In this document: in pieces, positions 16,412 to 24,995 of the stretch
Position numbering within the stretch: position 1 is the first letter of the stretch
How the letters are laid out: the number at the start of each line of letters is the position of its first letter
Made by a program: the position numbers and the translations under genes
Source: Streptomyces sp. DH-12
GTDB taxonomy: Bacteria > Actinomycetota > Actinomycetes > Streptomycetales > Streptomycetaceae
NCBI RefSeq assembly: GCF_002899455.1
Contig: NZ_PPFB01000001.1
Location: 4,935,001 to 4,999,000, forward strand
DNA: 64,000 nucleotides
Reading direction: 5' to 3'
The notes under the pieces: generated by a model
What the model was told of the DNA's origin: nothing
The model's database searches: none
What the model saw: the letters and a program-made list of their open reading frames with translations, nothing else

Positions 16412-17062
16412 TCACCGCGGCACGTCGGCGGCGGCGGCCGGACCGGGCACCGAGGCGGCGGGCGCCGGTTCCCCGTCCCGGCCGCCGCGGCGGGGCCGGG
16501 CCAGCAGCGCGAGCCCGCCGAGCAGCCCGCCCGCGCTCGCGCCGACCAGGGCGGTCACCGCCGCCGACGCCGACGCGGGCGCGGACGGCTTCACCGCGCG
16601 GGAGAACTGCACCAGCCGCACCCGGGTGCTGTCCTTGGAGTCCTCCGCGTGCCGGGTCAGCGCCCGCGCCACCGCGTTCGCCATGTCGACGGCCGTGTCG
16701 GGCCGCTCGGAGACGGCCGTGACGGACACCATCGGCGCGTCCGGCGAGGTCGCCGTGCGCACGCCGTCCCGCAGGGTGCGCACCGGCACACCGGCCCACA
16801 CCTGCGCGTCCCCCAGCACCGCGAGCTGGGTGGCCACCCGCCCGTACGCCTGCGCGAAACCCCGCGCGGACTCCGGGGTGGCCTGGTCGGTCGGGACGGC
16901 CACGACGTAACTGGTCGCCGTGTACTCGGGCGGCGTGAGCAGGCCGTACGCGCCGCCGGACAGGCCGCCGAGAAGCGTGCCGGCCACCAGCGCGGACCAG
17001 GCGGGCAGCCTCCTGACGCGGTCCAGGGACGGAAGGCGCAGACGGGTCGGGGTGTCGGTCAT
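16412..17062 (-). CDS. Wzz-like chain-length/co-polymerase protein
   Basis: A 216-residue membrane protein with two transmembrane segments, near 18-42 and about 168-188, flanking an extracytoplasmic domain (TPPEYTATSYVVAVPTDQAT) typical of Wzz/chain-length determinant proteins. No tyrosine-kinase domain is fused. It is last in the polysaccharide operon; its ATG overlaps the stop of the upstream glycosyltransferase (ATGA). It should set the length of the exopolysaccharide made by the Wzy-like polymerase. Confidence 0.75.
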   Translation of the reverse strand: MTDTPTRLRLPSLDRVRRLPAWSALVAGTLLGGLSGGAYGLLTPPEYTATSYVVAVPTDQATPESARGFAQAYGRVATQLAVLGDAQVWAGVPVRTLRDGVRTATSPDAPMVSVTAVSERPDTAVDMANAVARALTRHAEDSKDSTRVRLVQFSRAVKPSAPASASAAVTALVGASAGGLLGGLALLARPRRGGRDGEPAPAASVPGPAAAADVPR

Positions 17063-18213
17063 GAGGGACGGGCTTCCTTGGCGTGGGGGGACGGGGACGG
17101 GCCGGCCACGGCGGCCGCGTACACGTCCATGAGGCGGGCGGAGCTGCGGGTGATGCTGTAGTGGCGGGCCGCCTCGGCGGCCGTGCGCGGCGCCGGGCCC
17201 GCCGCACGGACCTCGGCGATCGCGCGGGCGTACGCCTCGGGGCCGCCGCGCACCCGCCGCGCGCCGGACGAGGCGTCCGGCGGCAGGTCCTCGATCGCCG
17301 GGCAGGACCCGTAGAGCACGGGCAGCCCGGCGGCCAGGGCCTCCACCACCGCGAGGCCGAACGCCTCCTCCGTGGACGGGGACGCGAAGAGGTCCATCGC
17401 CGAGGTGAGCGAGGGCAGGTCGGGGCCGGGGGAGCCGTCGGGCACGGCGGGCCGTTCCCCGGTGAACAGCACCCGCCCGGACACCCCGGCCTCGTGGGCG
17501 GTGCGGCGCAGCACGTGCTCCTCGGGTCCGCCGCCCACCAGCAGCAGCCAGCAGTCCTCCGGAAGCGCGGCGAGGGCCCGCACCAGCACGTCGAACCGCT
17601 TGCCGGGGGCGAGCCGGCCCACCCCGCCGACGACGAACGCGCCGTCCGGCAGCCCCAGCCGCCGGCGGGTGCGCTCCCGTCGCCGGGGGTCGAAGCGGAA
17701 GCGGTCCAGCTCGATGCCGTTCGGCACCACCTCGATCCGCGGGGCCGGCACCCCCCAGCGCTTCAGCCGGTCCGCCACCGTCGGGGAGACGGCCACCGTC
17801 GCCGAGCCGAGCCGCTCGCTCGCCAGGTACAGCGCCCGCACGCCCTGGGTGAGCGCGCGGCCTTCCATCTGGGAGTCGCCCAGCGAGTGCTCGGTCGCCA
17901 CGACCGCCCGCACGCCCGCCATCCGCGCGGCCGGCCGGCCGTACACGCAGGCCCGGTACAGATGCGTGTGGACCAGGTCGTAGCCGCCGGAGCGGATCAC
18001 CCGGACCAGGCGCGGCAGCACGCCCACGTCGCGGTTGCCCGCCATGCCCAGGTGCAGCACCCGCACCCCGTCGGCGCGCAGGCCCTCGGCGACCGGGCCC
18101 GGGTTGGTGAGCGTCACCACGTCGCAGTCGACGGGCAGATGACGCAGCAGCAGCCGCAGCTGCTGCTCCGCGCCGCCCACGCCGAGACCGGTGATGATGT
18201 GCAGCGCCCTCAT
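17059..18213 (-). CDS. GT4-family glycosyltransferase
   Basis: A 384-residue GT-B glycosyltransferase. It begins with the acceptor-side GLGVGGAEQQLRLLL and has the EX7E nucleotide-sugar motif near residues 280-290 (SPSTEEAFGLAVVEALAAG). It should add a sugar from an NDP donor to the lipid-linked repeat unit on the cytoplasmic face. The gene sits between the deacetylase and the Wzz-like gene with only one base or an overlap on either side. Donor and linkage cannot be predicted. Confidence 0.85.
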   Translation of the reverse strand: MRALHIITGLGVGGAEQQLRLLLRHLPVDCDVVTLTNPGPVAEGLRADGVRVLHLGMAGNRDVGVLPRLVRVIRSGGYDLVHTHLYRACVYGRPAARMAGVRAVVATEHSLGDSQMEGRALTQGVRALYLASERLGSATVAVSPTVADRLKRWGVPAPRIEVVPNGIELDRFRFDPRRRERTRRRLGLPDGAFVVGGVGRLAPGKRFDVLVRALAALPEDCWLLLVGGGPEEHVLRRTAHEAGVSGRVLFTGERPAVPDGSPGPDLPSLTSAMDLFASPSTEEAFGLAVVEALAAGLPVLYGSCPAIEDLPPDASSGARRVRGGPEAYARAIAEVRAAGPAPRTAAEAARHYSITRSSARLMDVYAAAVAGPSPSPHAKEARPS

Positions 18214-18214
18214 C

Positions 18215-18982
18215 TCACACGCCCTCCACCGGGCGGCGGCGCCAGCGGTGCAGCCGCAGCTTCAGGTGCAGCCGCCACGCCGTGTCGTTCTGCCCGACGT
18301 GCGCCCGCGGCAGGGCGTGCGGGCCGGTCAGCGGGCCCGGGTCGATGGCGCAGGCGTACCGGTAACCGGCCTTGCGCACGGCTTCGACGGCGCGCGCGTC
18401 GACCGTGCCGTACGGGTAGCAGAAGCCGTCCGTCGGAGCGCCGGTCAGCTCGGCGAGCCGGGCGCGGCTGTCGGTCACCTCGGCGGCGAGCACGGTGTCG
18501 TCGGCGCGGGTCAGGTCGACGTGGGTGAGCCCGTGCGAGCCGATCTCCACGCCCTCCCCGGCGGCACGCCGGACGCCGTCGGCGGTCAGCAGCGGCTTGC
18601 GCGGGCCGAGCGGGTCCCAGGCGTTGTCGCCGCCGAGCCGTCCCGGCAGCACGAACAGGGTCGCGTTGAACCGGAAGCGGCGCAGCAGCGGCAGCGCGCC
18701 GGTGAGGAAGTCGGTGTAGCCGTCGTCGAAGGTCAGACCGACCAGGTCCTGCCCCTCGCCGCGGGCGCGCGCGTCCAGCAGCTCCGCCACGGACACGCCC
18801 CGCAGCCCACGCCGGCGCAGCCAGGTCAGCTGGTGCTCCAGCCGGTCCGGGGTGACCGTGATGCGGTACGGGTCGTCCGAGCAGTCGCCCACCGAGTGGT
18901 ACATCGCCACCCAGGGGACGGACGCCGGGCGGCGGCCCGCCGGGGTGCGGTCGGCGAGCGGGGGTTCAACGGGTGCGGCCAT
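18215..18982 (-). CDS. polysaccharide deacetylase (NodB/CE4)
   Basis: A 255-residue NodB-homology protein. Motif 1 is TFDDGY (Asp86, Asp87) and motif 2 is His150-GLT-His154, so the metal-binding triad is intact. Such enzymes remove N-acetyl groups from amino-sugar polymers, which would make a partly cationic polysaccharide like PNAG or PIA. No signal peptide is seen, which suggests cytoplasmic action on the lipid-linked precursor or an unrecognised export route. GAAGG precedes the ATG. The gene overlaps the flippase gene by 17 bases. Confidence 0.85.
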   Translation of the reverse strand: MAAPVEPPLADRTPAGRRPASVPWVAMYHSVGDCSDDPYRITVTPDRLEHQLTWLRRRGLRGVSVAELLDARARGEGQDLVGLTFDDGYTDFLTGALPLLRRFRFNATLFVLPGRLGGDNAWDPLGPRKPLLTADGVRRAAGEGVEIGSHGLTHVDLTRADDTVLAAEVTDSRARLAELTGAPTDGFCYPYGTVDARAVEAVRKAGYRYACAIDPGPLTGPHALPRAHVGQNDTAWRLHLKLRLHRWRRRPVEGV

Positions 18983-20939
18983 GTGTGAGCCTTCGTGTGA
19001 CGGTACGGACGGAGCGCCGCACGGTCGCGGCGCCCACGCCCAGGGCGGACAGGGCGAGGGGGAGGAAGACGGCGGTGACGGCCAGGCAGCCGGCCGCGAG
19101 CGACGCCACGGGCGAGGAGAAGCGGCCCGCGGCGAACACCCCGGCGGTGACGGCCAGGACGGACGCGAGGACGGGCCGGCCGAGGTCGGCGAGGACCCGG
19201 CGGACGCCCACCGTGAGGCCCGGCGCGTCCCCGGCGGGGGCGGTGCGCAGACCGGTCAGCAGCAGGGCGGCGGTGACGGTGATGCCGGCGGCGTTGGCCG
19301 CGGCGATCCCCGCGACGCCCCAGCGGCCCACCGCCAGCGCGCCGATCAGGGACGTGGCGACGATGCCCACGCCCATCACGCCGAGCGGGTACCAGCGGGC
19401 GCGGCCCGCCGAGAAGTAGCAGCGCACCAGCGCGCCCACCAGCGTCTGGCCGAGCAGGCCCAGCGCGTACACCCGCATCACGTCCGCCGTCGCGGCGGTG
19501 TCGGACGCGGTGAACGCCCCGCGCTGGAAGAGGAGTCCGATCATCTGCGGGGCGCAGGCGACCACCGCGCACATGCCCAGCAGCACCACGCAGGAGGCCA
19601 GCACCAGGTCCCGCTGCACACGGGTGCGGGCCCGCGCGGTGTCCCCGTCGGCGAGCGCCCGCGCCACCACCGGGAAGGTGACGGTGCACACCATCAGCGA
19701 CAGCGTCATCGGGATCTGGGCGACCTTCTGCGCGTAGTTGAGGTGCGAGATCGCGCCCGCGGGCAGTGAGGACGCCAGGAACCGCTCGACCAGGACCTGC
19801 GACTGACGGCACAGCGCGAACAGCAGCACGGCGGCGATCAGCGCCAGCCGCACCGGCCGCTCCTCGTCCGCCGGGCCGTCGCCGGCGGCGGCCGGCGCGG
19901 GCGTGCGGGAGGTGAGCTGCCGCCACAGCGACGGCAGTTGCGCCGCCACCATCAGACAGCCGCCCACCGCGACCCCGGCCGCGGCCGCGCGCACCCCCCA
20001 CGCGTCGCCGAAGGCGAACATCGTCGCGATGATCCCGGTGTTGTACGCGACGTAGATCGCCGCCGGGGCGAGGAAGCGGCGGTGCGCCCGCAGCGCGGCG
20101 CTGCAGTACCCGGCGAGCCCGAAGGCCAGCAGGCTGAGCGCGGTGAGCCGGGTGCAGTCCACGGCGAGCCCGGGGTCGGGCAGCCCGGGCGCGAGGACGC
20201 GCACCAGGTACGGCGCTCCCGCGGCGACCAGCGCGGCCACCGCGGCGAACGCCAGGCACAGCCGCGGCAGCGTGGCCCGGACCAGCTCGCGCACCGGGTC
20301 GCCGGGGACGCCCCGGGCGCGCCGGGCCAGCGCCATGCTGAACGCCGGGATCAGCGCGATCGCCAGCCCGTCCTCGATCAGCAGCGTCGCCGCCATCTCG
20401 GGCACGGTCCACGCGACGAGGAAGGCGTCCGTGTCGCTGCCCGCCCCGAACAGCCGGGCCAGCGACTGGTCCCGCACCAGGCCGAGCAGCGACCCGGCGA
20501 TGGACAGCACGGCGGTGACGAGCGCGGCGCGGGCGAGGAAGCGGCGGGAGGCACCGGGTTCCCCGGAGTCCTTCGGACCGGCGCCGGCGCGGTCGCCCGG
20601 GGGGCGGCCGGACGCACCGGCGGTGGCGCGGGCCTTCGCGCGGGCCGGGACGGCGGCGACCACCCGGCTCCCGCCGCGGGGCCGGCCGCCCTCCGCGCGA
20701 GGGCCGGGCGCGGCGCCGGCCGACGGCGGGTCGGCGGACGGAACGCCGCCCGCCGGTGCCGCGTGCGCCGCGGCCGTCGGTTCCGTGCGTGCCGGACCGG
20801 CGGTCGCCGTGCCGGGGTCCGGGGTGCGGGTGGTGCGGGTCGTGCGGGGGGTCTCGGTCGTGGGCGGGCCGGGGAGGGGGAGCGAGGGCGGCGCGCCGAG
20901 CGGCGGCGTACCGGCCGGCCGGGCGGGGAGGGACGTCAT
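18966..20939 (-). CDS. MviN/MurJ-type polysaccharide flippase
   Basis: A 657-residue polytopic membrane protein of the MOP exporter superfamily. About 190 residues of Pro/Ala/Gly-rich cytoplasmic extension precede the first helix (RFLARAALVTAVLSIAGSLLGLVRDQSLARLFG), a classic MviN start. In this operon it should act as the Wzx flippase for the lipid-linked repeat unit rather than as the housekeeping lipid II flippase. Its ATG overlaps the stop of the upstream Wzy/ligase gene. Confidence 0.85.
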   Translation of the reverse strand: MTSLPARPAGTPPLGAPPSLPLPGPPTTETPRTTRTTRTPDPGTATAGPARTEPTAAAHAAPAGGVPSADPPSAGAAPGPRAEGGRPRGGSRVVAAVPARAKARATAGASGRPPGDRAGAGPKDSGEPGASRRFLARAALVTAVLSIAGSLLGLVRDQSLARLFGAGSDTDAFLVAWTVPEMAATLLIEDGLAIALIPAFSMALARRARGVPGDPVRELVRATLPRLCLAFAAVAALVAAGAPYLVRVLAPGLPDPGLAVDCTRLTALSLLAFGLAGYCSAALRAHRRFLAPAAIYVAYNTGIIATMFAFGDAWGVRAAAAGVAVGGCLMVAAQLPSLWRQLTSRTPAPAAAGDGPADEERPVRLALIAAVLLFALCRQSQVLVERFLASSLPAGAISHLNYAQKVAQIPMTLSLMVCTVTFPVVARALADGDTARARTRVQRDLVLASCVVLLGMCAVVACAPQMIGLLFQRGAFTASDTAATADVMRVYALGLLGQTLVGALVRCYFSAGRARWYPLGVMGVGIVATSLIGALAVGRWGVAGIAAANAAGITVTAALLLTGLRTAPAGDAPGLTVGVRRVLADLGRPVLASVLAVTAGVFAAGRFSSPVASLAAGCLAVTAVFLPLALSALGVGAATVRRSVRTVTRRLTHGRTR

Positions 20940-22282
20940 CGGGCCACCGCCTCCTCCACCCGGCCCGGGGCGGCGTCCCGGCGGGCCGCGCCCTCCCGGC
21001 CGTGCTCCGCCAGCCCCCACCACGCCGTCAGGCCGAGGGCGACCCCGGTCAGGACGGTCGAGGGGCCGCCGATGTCGCCGTACACGTAGTCGGTGAGCTG
21101 CCACAGCAGCAGGCCGCAGGCGATCAGCGCGCAGTCGAGACCGCGCCCGTCGCGCCGCGCCCGCACCAGGGTGCGCACCGCGCACACCAGCAGCGCCAGC
21201 CAGCTCCCCGTCAGCGCGCAGAAGCCGAGCAGACCCTGCTCGCTGAGCACCAGCAGGTACATGCTGTGCGGGGAGAGCAGCGCCTGCTTGTGGTACGTCT
21301 CCCCGGCGCCCTCGATGTCGCTGCCCGAGGACAGCGCGAGCGTGGCGTGCCCGTCGCGGTACTCGGGGAAGTTCTTCAGCCCCACGCCGGTCAGCGGGTG
21401 GTCGCGCCACATGCCGGCGGCCGACGCCCACAGCGTGTACCGGTCCACCACGGACTGGTCCGGCGCGTCGGCCACCTGCGTGATGCTGTCGATCCGCTCC
21501 TGCAGCATCGCCGTACCGACGCCGAAGCCGCCCACGAGGACCACCCCCGCCGCGACCACGGCCGCCCCCACCTTCAGCGCCCGCCGCAGTCCCGCCAGCG
21601 CGAGCTGCGCCGCGCAGGCCAGCGCGGTCGCGATCCAGGCGCCCCGGCTGAACGACACCGCCAGCGGCACGATCAGCGCGACCGCGCATCCGGCGGCCGC
21701 CGCACGCTGCCACGACGGGGTGCGGCCCAGCGCCAGCCCGGTCGCGCAGACCACGCCGAGCGCCACCGCCGTGGCCATGCCCATCACGTCCTGCGCCCCG
21801 AAGGTGCCGACCGCGCGGACGGTCTCGCCCTGGTAGCTGGCGCCGGTCGCGGTGACGTACTGGTGCACGCCCACGGCCCCCTGCCACAGTGCGAGCCCCA
21901 CGAACGACCAGGCCAGCACCCGGAAGTCGGCCCGGCCGCGCAGCAGCACCAGCACGGCCGCCGGGACCAGCACGAACACCTGCAGGTAGCGGGCCATCCC
22001 GCCGAGCCCCGCCGCCGGCGAGGCCGCGCCCATGGCGGCGACCGCGAGCCCCGTCACGGGCAGTCCCAGCACCACCGCCGCGCGCGGCGACAGCGGGCGC
22101 CGCCGCTCTCGCAGCAGGAGGATCACGCAGTACCCCACCACCAGCGCGGACACCACGTCGGCGGGTCCCGCGCCGTCTCCCGTGGCCGGCAGGGCCAGCA
22201 GCGCGACCACCGCGACCAGCGGCAGGACCGGCGCGAGCCGGGCGGCCCGGCGCGGCAGCGGCAGTACGGGGACGTGGCTCAC
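20936..22282 (-). CDS. Wzy/O-antigen-ligase-like polymerase
   Basis: A 448-residue membrane protein with about 11 hydrophobic segments and a large extracytoplasmic loop. The Wzy_C family hallmark SFSRGAW is visible, as is the conserved HPLTGVGLKNFPEY before a His-rich loop. It should polymerise flipped repeat units or attach the glycan to an acceptor outside the membrane. The genes on both sides are separated by fewer than ten bases or overlap. Confidence 0.85.
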   Translation of the reverse strand: MSHVPVLPLPRRAARLAPVLPLVAVVALLALPATGDGAGPADVVSALVVGYCVILLLRERRRPLSPRAAVVLGLPVTGLAVAAMGAASPAAGLGGMARYLQVFVLVPAAVLVLLRGRADFRVLAWSFVGLALWQGAVGVHQYVTATGASYQGETVRAVGTFGAQDVMGMATAVALGVVCATGLALGRTPSWQRAAAAGCAVALIVPLAVSFSRGAWIATALACAAQLALAGLRRALKVGAAVVAAGVVLVGGFGVGTAMLQERIDSITQVADAPDQSVVDRYTLWASAAGMWRDHPLTGVGLKNFPEYRDGHATLALSSGSDIEGAGETYHKQALLSPHSMYLLVLSEQGLLGFCALTGSWLALLVCAVRTLVRARRDGRGLDCALIACGLLLWQLTDYVYGDIGGPSTVLTGVALGLTAWWGLAEHGREGAARRDAAPGRVEEAVAR

Positions 22283-22288
22283 CTGGCG

Positions 22289-23713
22289 TCAGCTCCCCGT
22301 CGGACGGACCAGCGTGGCCGCCGTGCGCAGCAGGATGCAGACGTCCTGCCACAGCGACCAGTCGTCGATGTACGCGTTGTCGAACCGGGCGCGGTCCTCG
22401 ATCGAGGTGTCGCCGCGCAGCCCGTGGACCTGCGCCAGCCCGGTGATGCCGGCGCGCATCCGGTGCCGGGCCGCGTAACCCGGGTACGTCTCGCTGAACT
22501 GGGCGACGAAGTACGGGCGTTCGGGGCGCGGGCCGACCAGGCTCATGTCGCCGCGCAGCACGTTCCACAGCTGGAGCAGCTCGTCCAGCGAGGTGCGGCG
22601 CAGCATCCGGCAGAAGCGGCGCATCTCGTGCTCGTTGGCCACGCTCCACCGGGTCGCCGACTCGTGCTCGTCGACCGGCCGGTGGGTGCGGAACTTCAGC
22701 AGCGTGAACGGCCTGCCGTCCCGCCCGATGCGCTCCTGACGGAACACCACCCCGGGCCCGTCGGCGAGCCGCAGCGTCACCGCGCACACCAGCAGCAGCG
22801 GGCTGACCAGCAGCAGCAGCGTCCCCGACACCAGGATGTCGAGCAGCCGCTTGCCCGCGCCCCCGCCGCGCACCGCCGCGAGGTCCAGCCGCCGGCAGGA
22901 GAACCCGGCCAGCCGCTCCCGCGCCGGATACGGCGCGGCGTCGGCGTCGACCTCCCACACCACGCATCCCGACGCGGCCAACGAGCGCAGCAGCGGGCCC
23001 TGTTCGGTGCGCACCGACGGGTGGACGGCGAGCACCGCCCGCACCCCGTTCTGGATGACCGCCCGCTCGACCTCCTCGTCCGTCCGCAGCACGGGAACGC
23101 CTCCTTCGGTCCCGTCCCCCTGCGCGGCGACGACTCCCACCGGCCGCACCCCGCTGCGGGGGTGGCGCAGCACGGCGGCGGCCACGCGCTGCGCGGTCGC
23201 CGCGGGACCGATGACGAGCGCCGCCCGCGGGTGGCGCAGCAGCGCGGCGCGCCGCCGCCCGTGCACCAGCGCGCGCAGTCCGCCGGCCGCCGCCACCTGC
23301 ACGGCGAACCCGGTCAGCACGGTGGCCACGGACAGCGCGTCCTGCGGCCGCAGCGCCGCCCACAGCGCGGCTGCGGCCAGCCAGGCCACCGCCACCCGCC
23401 CGCACACGGCGGGCAGTTCCTCCAGCAGCGCCGGCACCGGCGTCGGCCCGACGCGCGGGCGCAGCAGCAGGGAGGCCCCGGCCAGCAGGGCGAGGAGCAG
23501 CGGGGAGTGCCCGGCGGCCGTCCACCAGGCGAGCAGGGCCGCCGTGCCGTCCGCGAGCAGCGGGGGGACGGGGGAGGCGGGGCGGTCGGGGGGTCGTGCG
23601 GCGGGCAGCCGGGAAGCGGCGCCGGAGCCGCGCGGGGGCATGACGGACAGGGGGGAGGATCCGTGCTCCCGCGGTGCGACACCGGGGGAGGTCACGGTAC
23701 GTTCGGCGGTCAC
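22289..23713 (-). CDS. initiating phosphoglycosyltransferase (polyisoprenyl-phosphate sugar transferase)
   Basis: Transfers a sugar-1-phosphate to undecaprenyl phosphate to start the repeat unit. The GTG-start protein has 474 residues: N-terminal membrane helices, a CoA_binding-like cytosolic domain and the C-terminal catalytic domain. The catalytic signatures are KRLLDILVSG, FRQERIGRDGRPFTLLKFRT and LRGDMSLVGPRPERPYFV. The GTG overlaps the stop of the upstream glycosyltransferase (GTGA). With the flippase, Wzy and Wzz genes it defines a Wzx/Wzy-type exopolysaccharide pathway. Confidence 0.9.
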   Translation of the reverse strand: MTAERTVTSPGVAPREHGSSPLSVMPPRGSGAASRLPAARPPDRPASPVPPLLADGTAALLAWWTAAGHSPLLLALLAGASLLLRPRVGPTPVPALLEELPAVCGRVAVAWLAAAALWAALRPQDALSVATVLTGFAVQVAAAGGLRALVHGRRRAALLRHPRAALVIGPAATAQRVAAAVLRHPRSGVRPVGVVAAQGDGTEGGVPVLRTDEEVERAVIQNGVRAVLAVHPSVRTEQGPLLRSLAASGCVVWEVDADAAPYPARERLAGFSCRRLDLAAVRGGGAGKRLLDILVSGTLLLLVSPLLLVCAVTLRLADGPGVVFRQERIGRDGRPFTLLKFRTHRPVDEHESATRWSVANEHEMRRFCRMLRRTSLDELLQLWNVLRGDMSLVGPRPERPYFVAQFSETYPGYAARHRMRAGITGLAQVHGLRGDTSIEDRARFDNAYIDDWSLWQDVCILLRTAATLVRPTGS

Positions 23714-24951
23714 GAGTGGATGGACTCCCTGTGCTCTGAGTACTCGACGCGCTGTGTCGTCCGGTCGGCCTCGGCGCCGCCGGCCGTCCGGAGCGGGTGC
23801 GCCCCGGTCACGGCCGGCCGGGCGCCGAGCAGATCGCGGTAGACGCCGGCGACCGCTCTCGCGGTGTGCCGCACGTCGTGGAGGGACAGCACATGGCGGC
23901 GGGCCCGGTCGCCGAGGGACGCGCGCAGCGGCGGGTCGAGCAGCAGCGCGGCCACGGTCCGGGCGAGCGCCCTCGGGTCCTCCGGCGGCACCAGGCAGTG
24001 GCCGGCCAGCGACGGCGGCAGGCTCTCGCGGGCCCCGTCGACGTCCGTGACCACCACGGGCCGCGCGCAGGCCATCGCCTCCAGCGGGGCCAGCGCCATC
24101 CCCTCCCAGCGGGACGGCAGCACGACGAGGTCGGCGGCCTGGTACCAGGGCGCCGCGTCCGCCACGGCCCCGGCGAACACCACCGAGCGCGGCGCGGCGG
24201 CCCGCAGCCGGTCCCGGTCGGGACCGTCGCCGACCAGCACCAGCCGCGCCCCCGGCACCTGCCGCCGTACGGCGTCCCAGGCCCGCAGCAGGACGTCCTG
24301 CCCCTTCTGCCGGCACAGCCGCCCCACGCACACGACGAGCGGCGCATCGTCCAGGGTGCTCAGCTGGGGGAGCTGGGCCCTGACCGGACCGGCGTCCGCG
24401 GGCCGGAACTGCTCGGGGTCGATGCCGTTGGGGACGACGATCCAGCGGCCGCGGACGCCCGCGTCCACCCCGGTGGCCCGCTCCGCCTCGCTCACGCAGA
24501 TCACCCGGGAGGCCCAGCGCGCCGCCCACCGCTCCCAGCGCAGGGCGAGCGCGGCCGTGCTCCCGCCCACCGCCTCGAACGACCAGGCGTGCGGCTGGAA
24601 CACGGTGGGGACGCGTCCGCGCACGGCGAGCCGCCCGGCCAGCCCGGCCTTCGCGCTGTGCGCGTGCACCAGGTCGGGCCGCACCTCGGCGACGATCCTC
24701 TTGAGCTGCCGTACCTCACGCGCCAGCGAGGGGCCCGGCGAGCGGGTCGCGTCCCAGGTCCGCACGTGCGCGCCGAGGGAGCGCAGCCGGGTGGCGAGGG
24801 GGCTGCCGGGGCAGGCGGCGGTGACGTCCATGCCGTCGGCGAGCTGCGCCCGCACCAGGTCGGTCACGACGCGGGCGACGCCTCCGTCCACGGGCTGGGT
24901 GAGGTGCAGGACGCGTGGCCGCCGGCCGGGCGGTGTCAGGTCCGTGGGCAC
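23710..24951 (-). CDS. GT4-family glycosyltransferase
   Basis: A 413-residue GT-B enzyme with N-terminal VLHLTQPVDGGVARVVTDLV, HAHSAKAGLAGRLA and the EX7E motif near residue 280 (PSRWEGMALAPLEAMACARP). The GTG start was chosen because GAGGAAACC precedes it; a GTG five codons earlier lacks a ribosome site. Near the head of the exopolysaccharide operon, it probably adds the second sugar to the lipid-linked primer. Sugar specificity is not visible. Confidence 0.85.
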   Translation of the reverse strand: MPTDLTPPGRRPRVLHLTQPVDGGVARVVTDLVRAQLADGMDVTAACPGSPLATRLRSLGAHVRTWDATRSPGPSLAREVRQLKRIVAEVRPDLVHAHSAKAGLAGRLAVRGRVPTVFQPHAWSFEAVGGSTAALALRWERWAARWASRVICVSEAERATGVDAGVRGRWIVVPNGIDPEQFRPADAGPVRAQLPQLSTLDDAPLVVCVGRLCRQKGQDVLLRAWDAVRRQVPGARLVLVGDGPDRDRLRAAAPRSVVFAGAVADAAPWYQAADLVVLPSRWEGMALAPLEAMACARPVVVTDVDGARESLPPSLAGHCLVPPEDPRALARTVAALLLDPPLRASLGDRARRHVLSLHDVRHTARAVAGVYRDLLGARPAVTGAHPLRTAGGAEADRTTQRVEYSEHRESIHS

Positions 24952-24995
24952 GGTTTCCTCGCTCACGCAGGGGTCCGGAACGTGGGACGGCGGGT

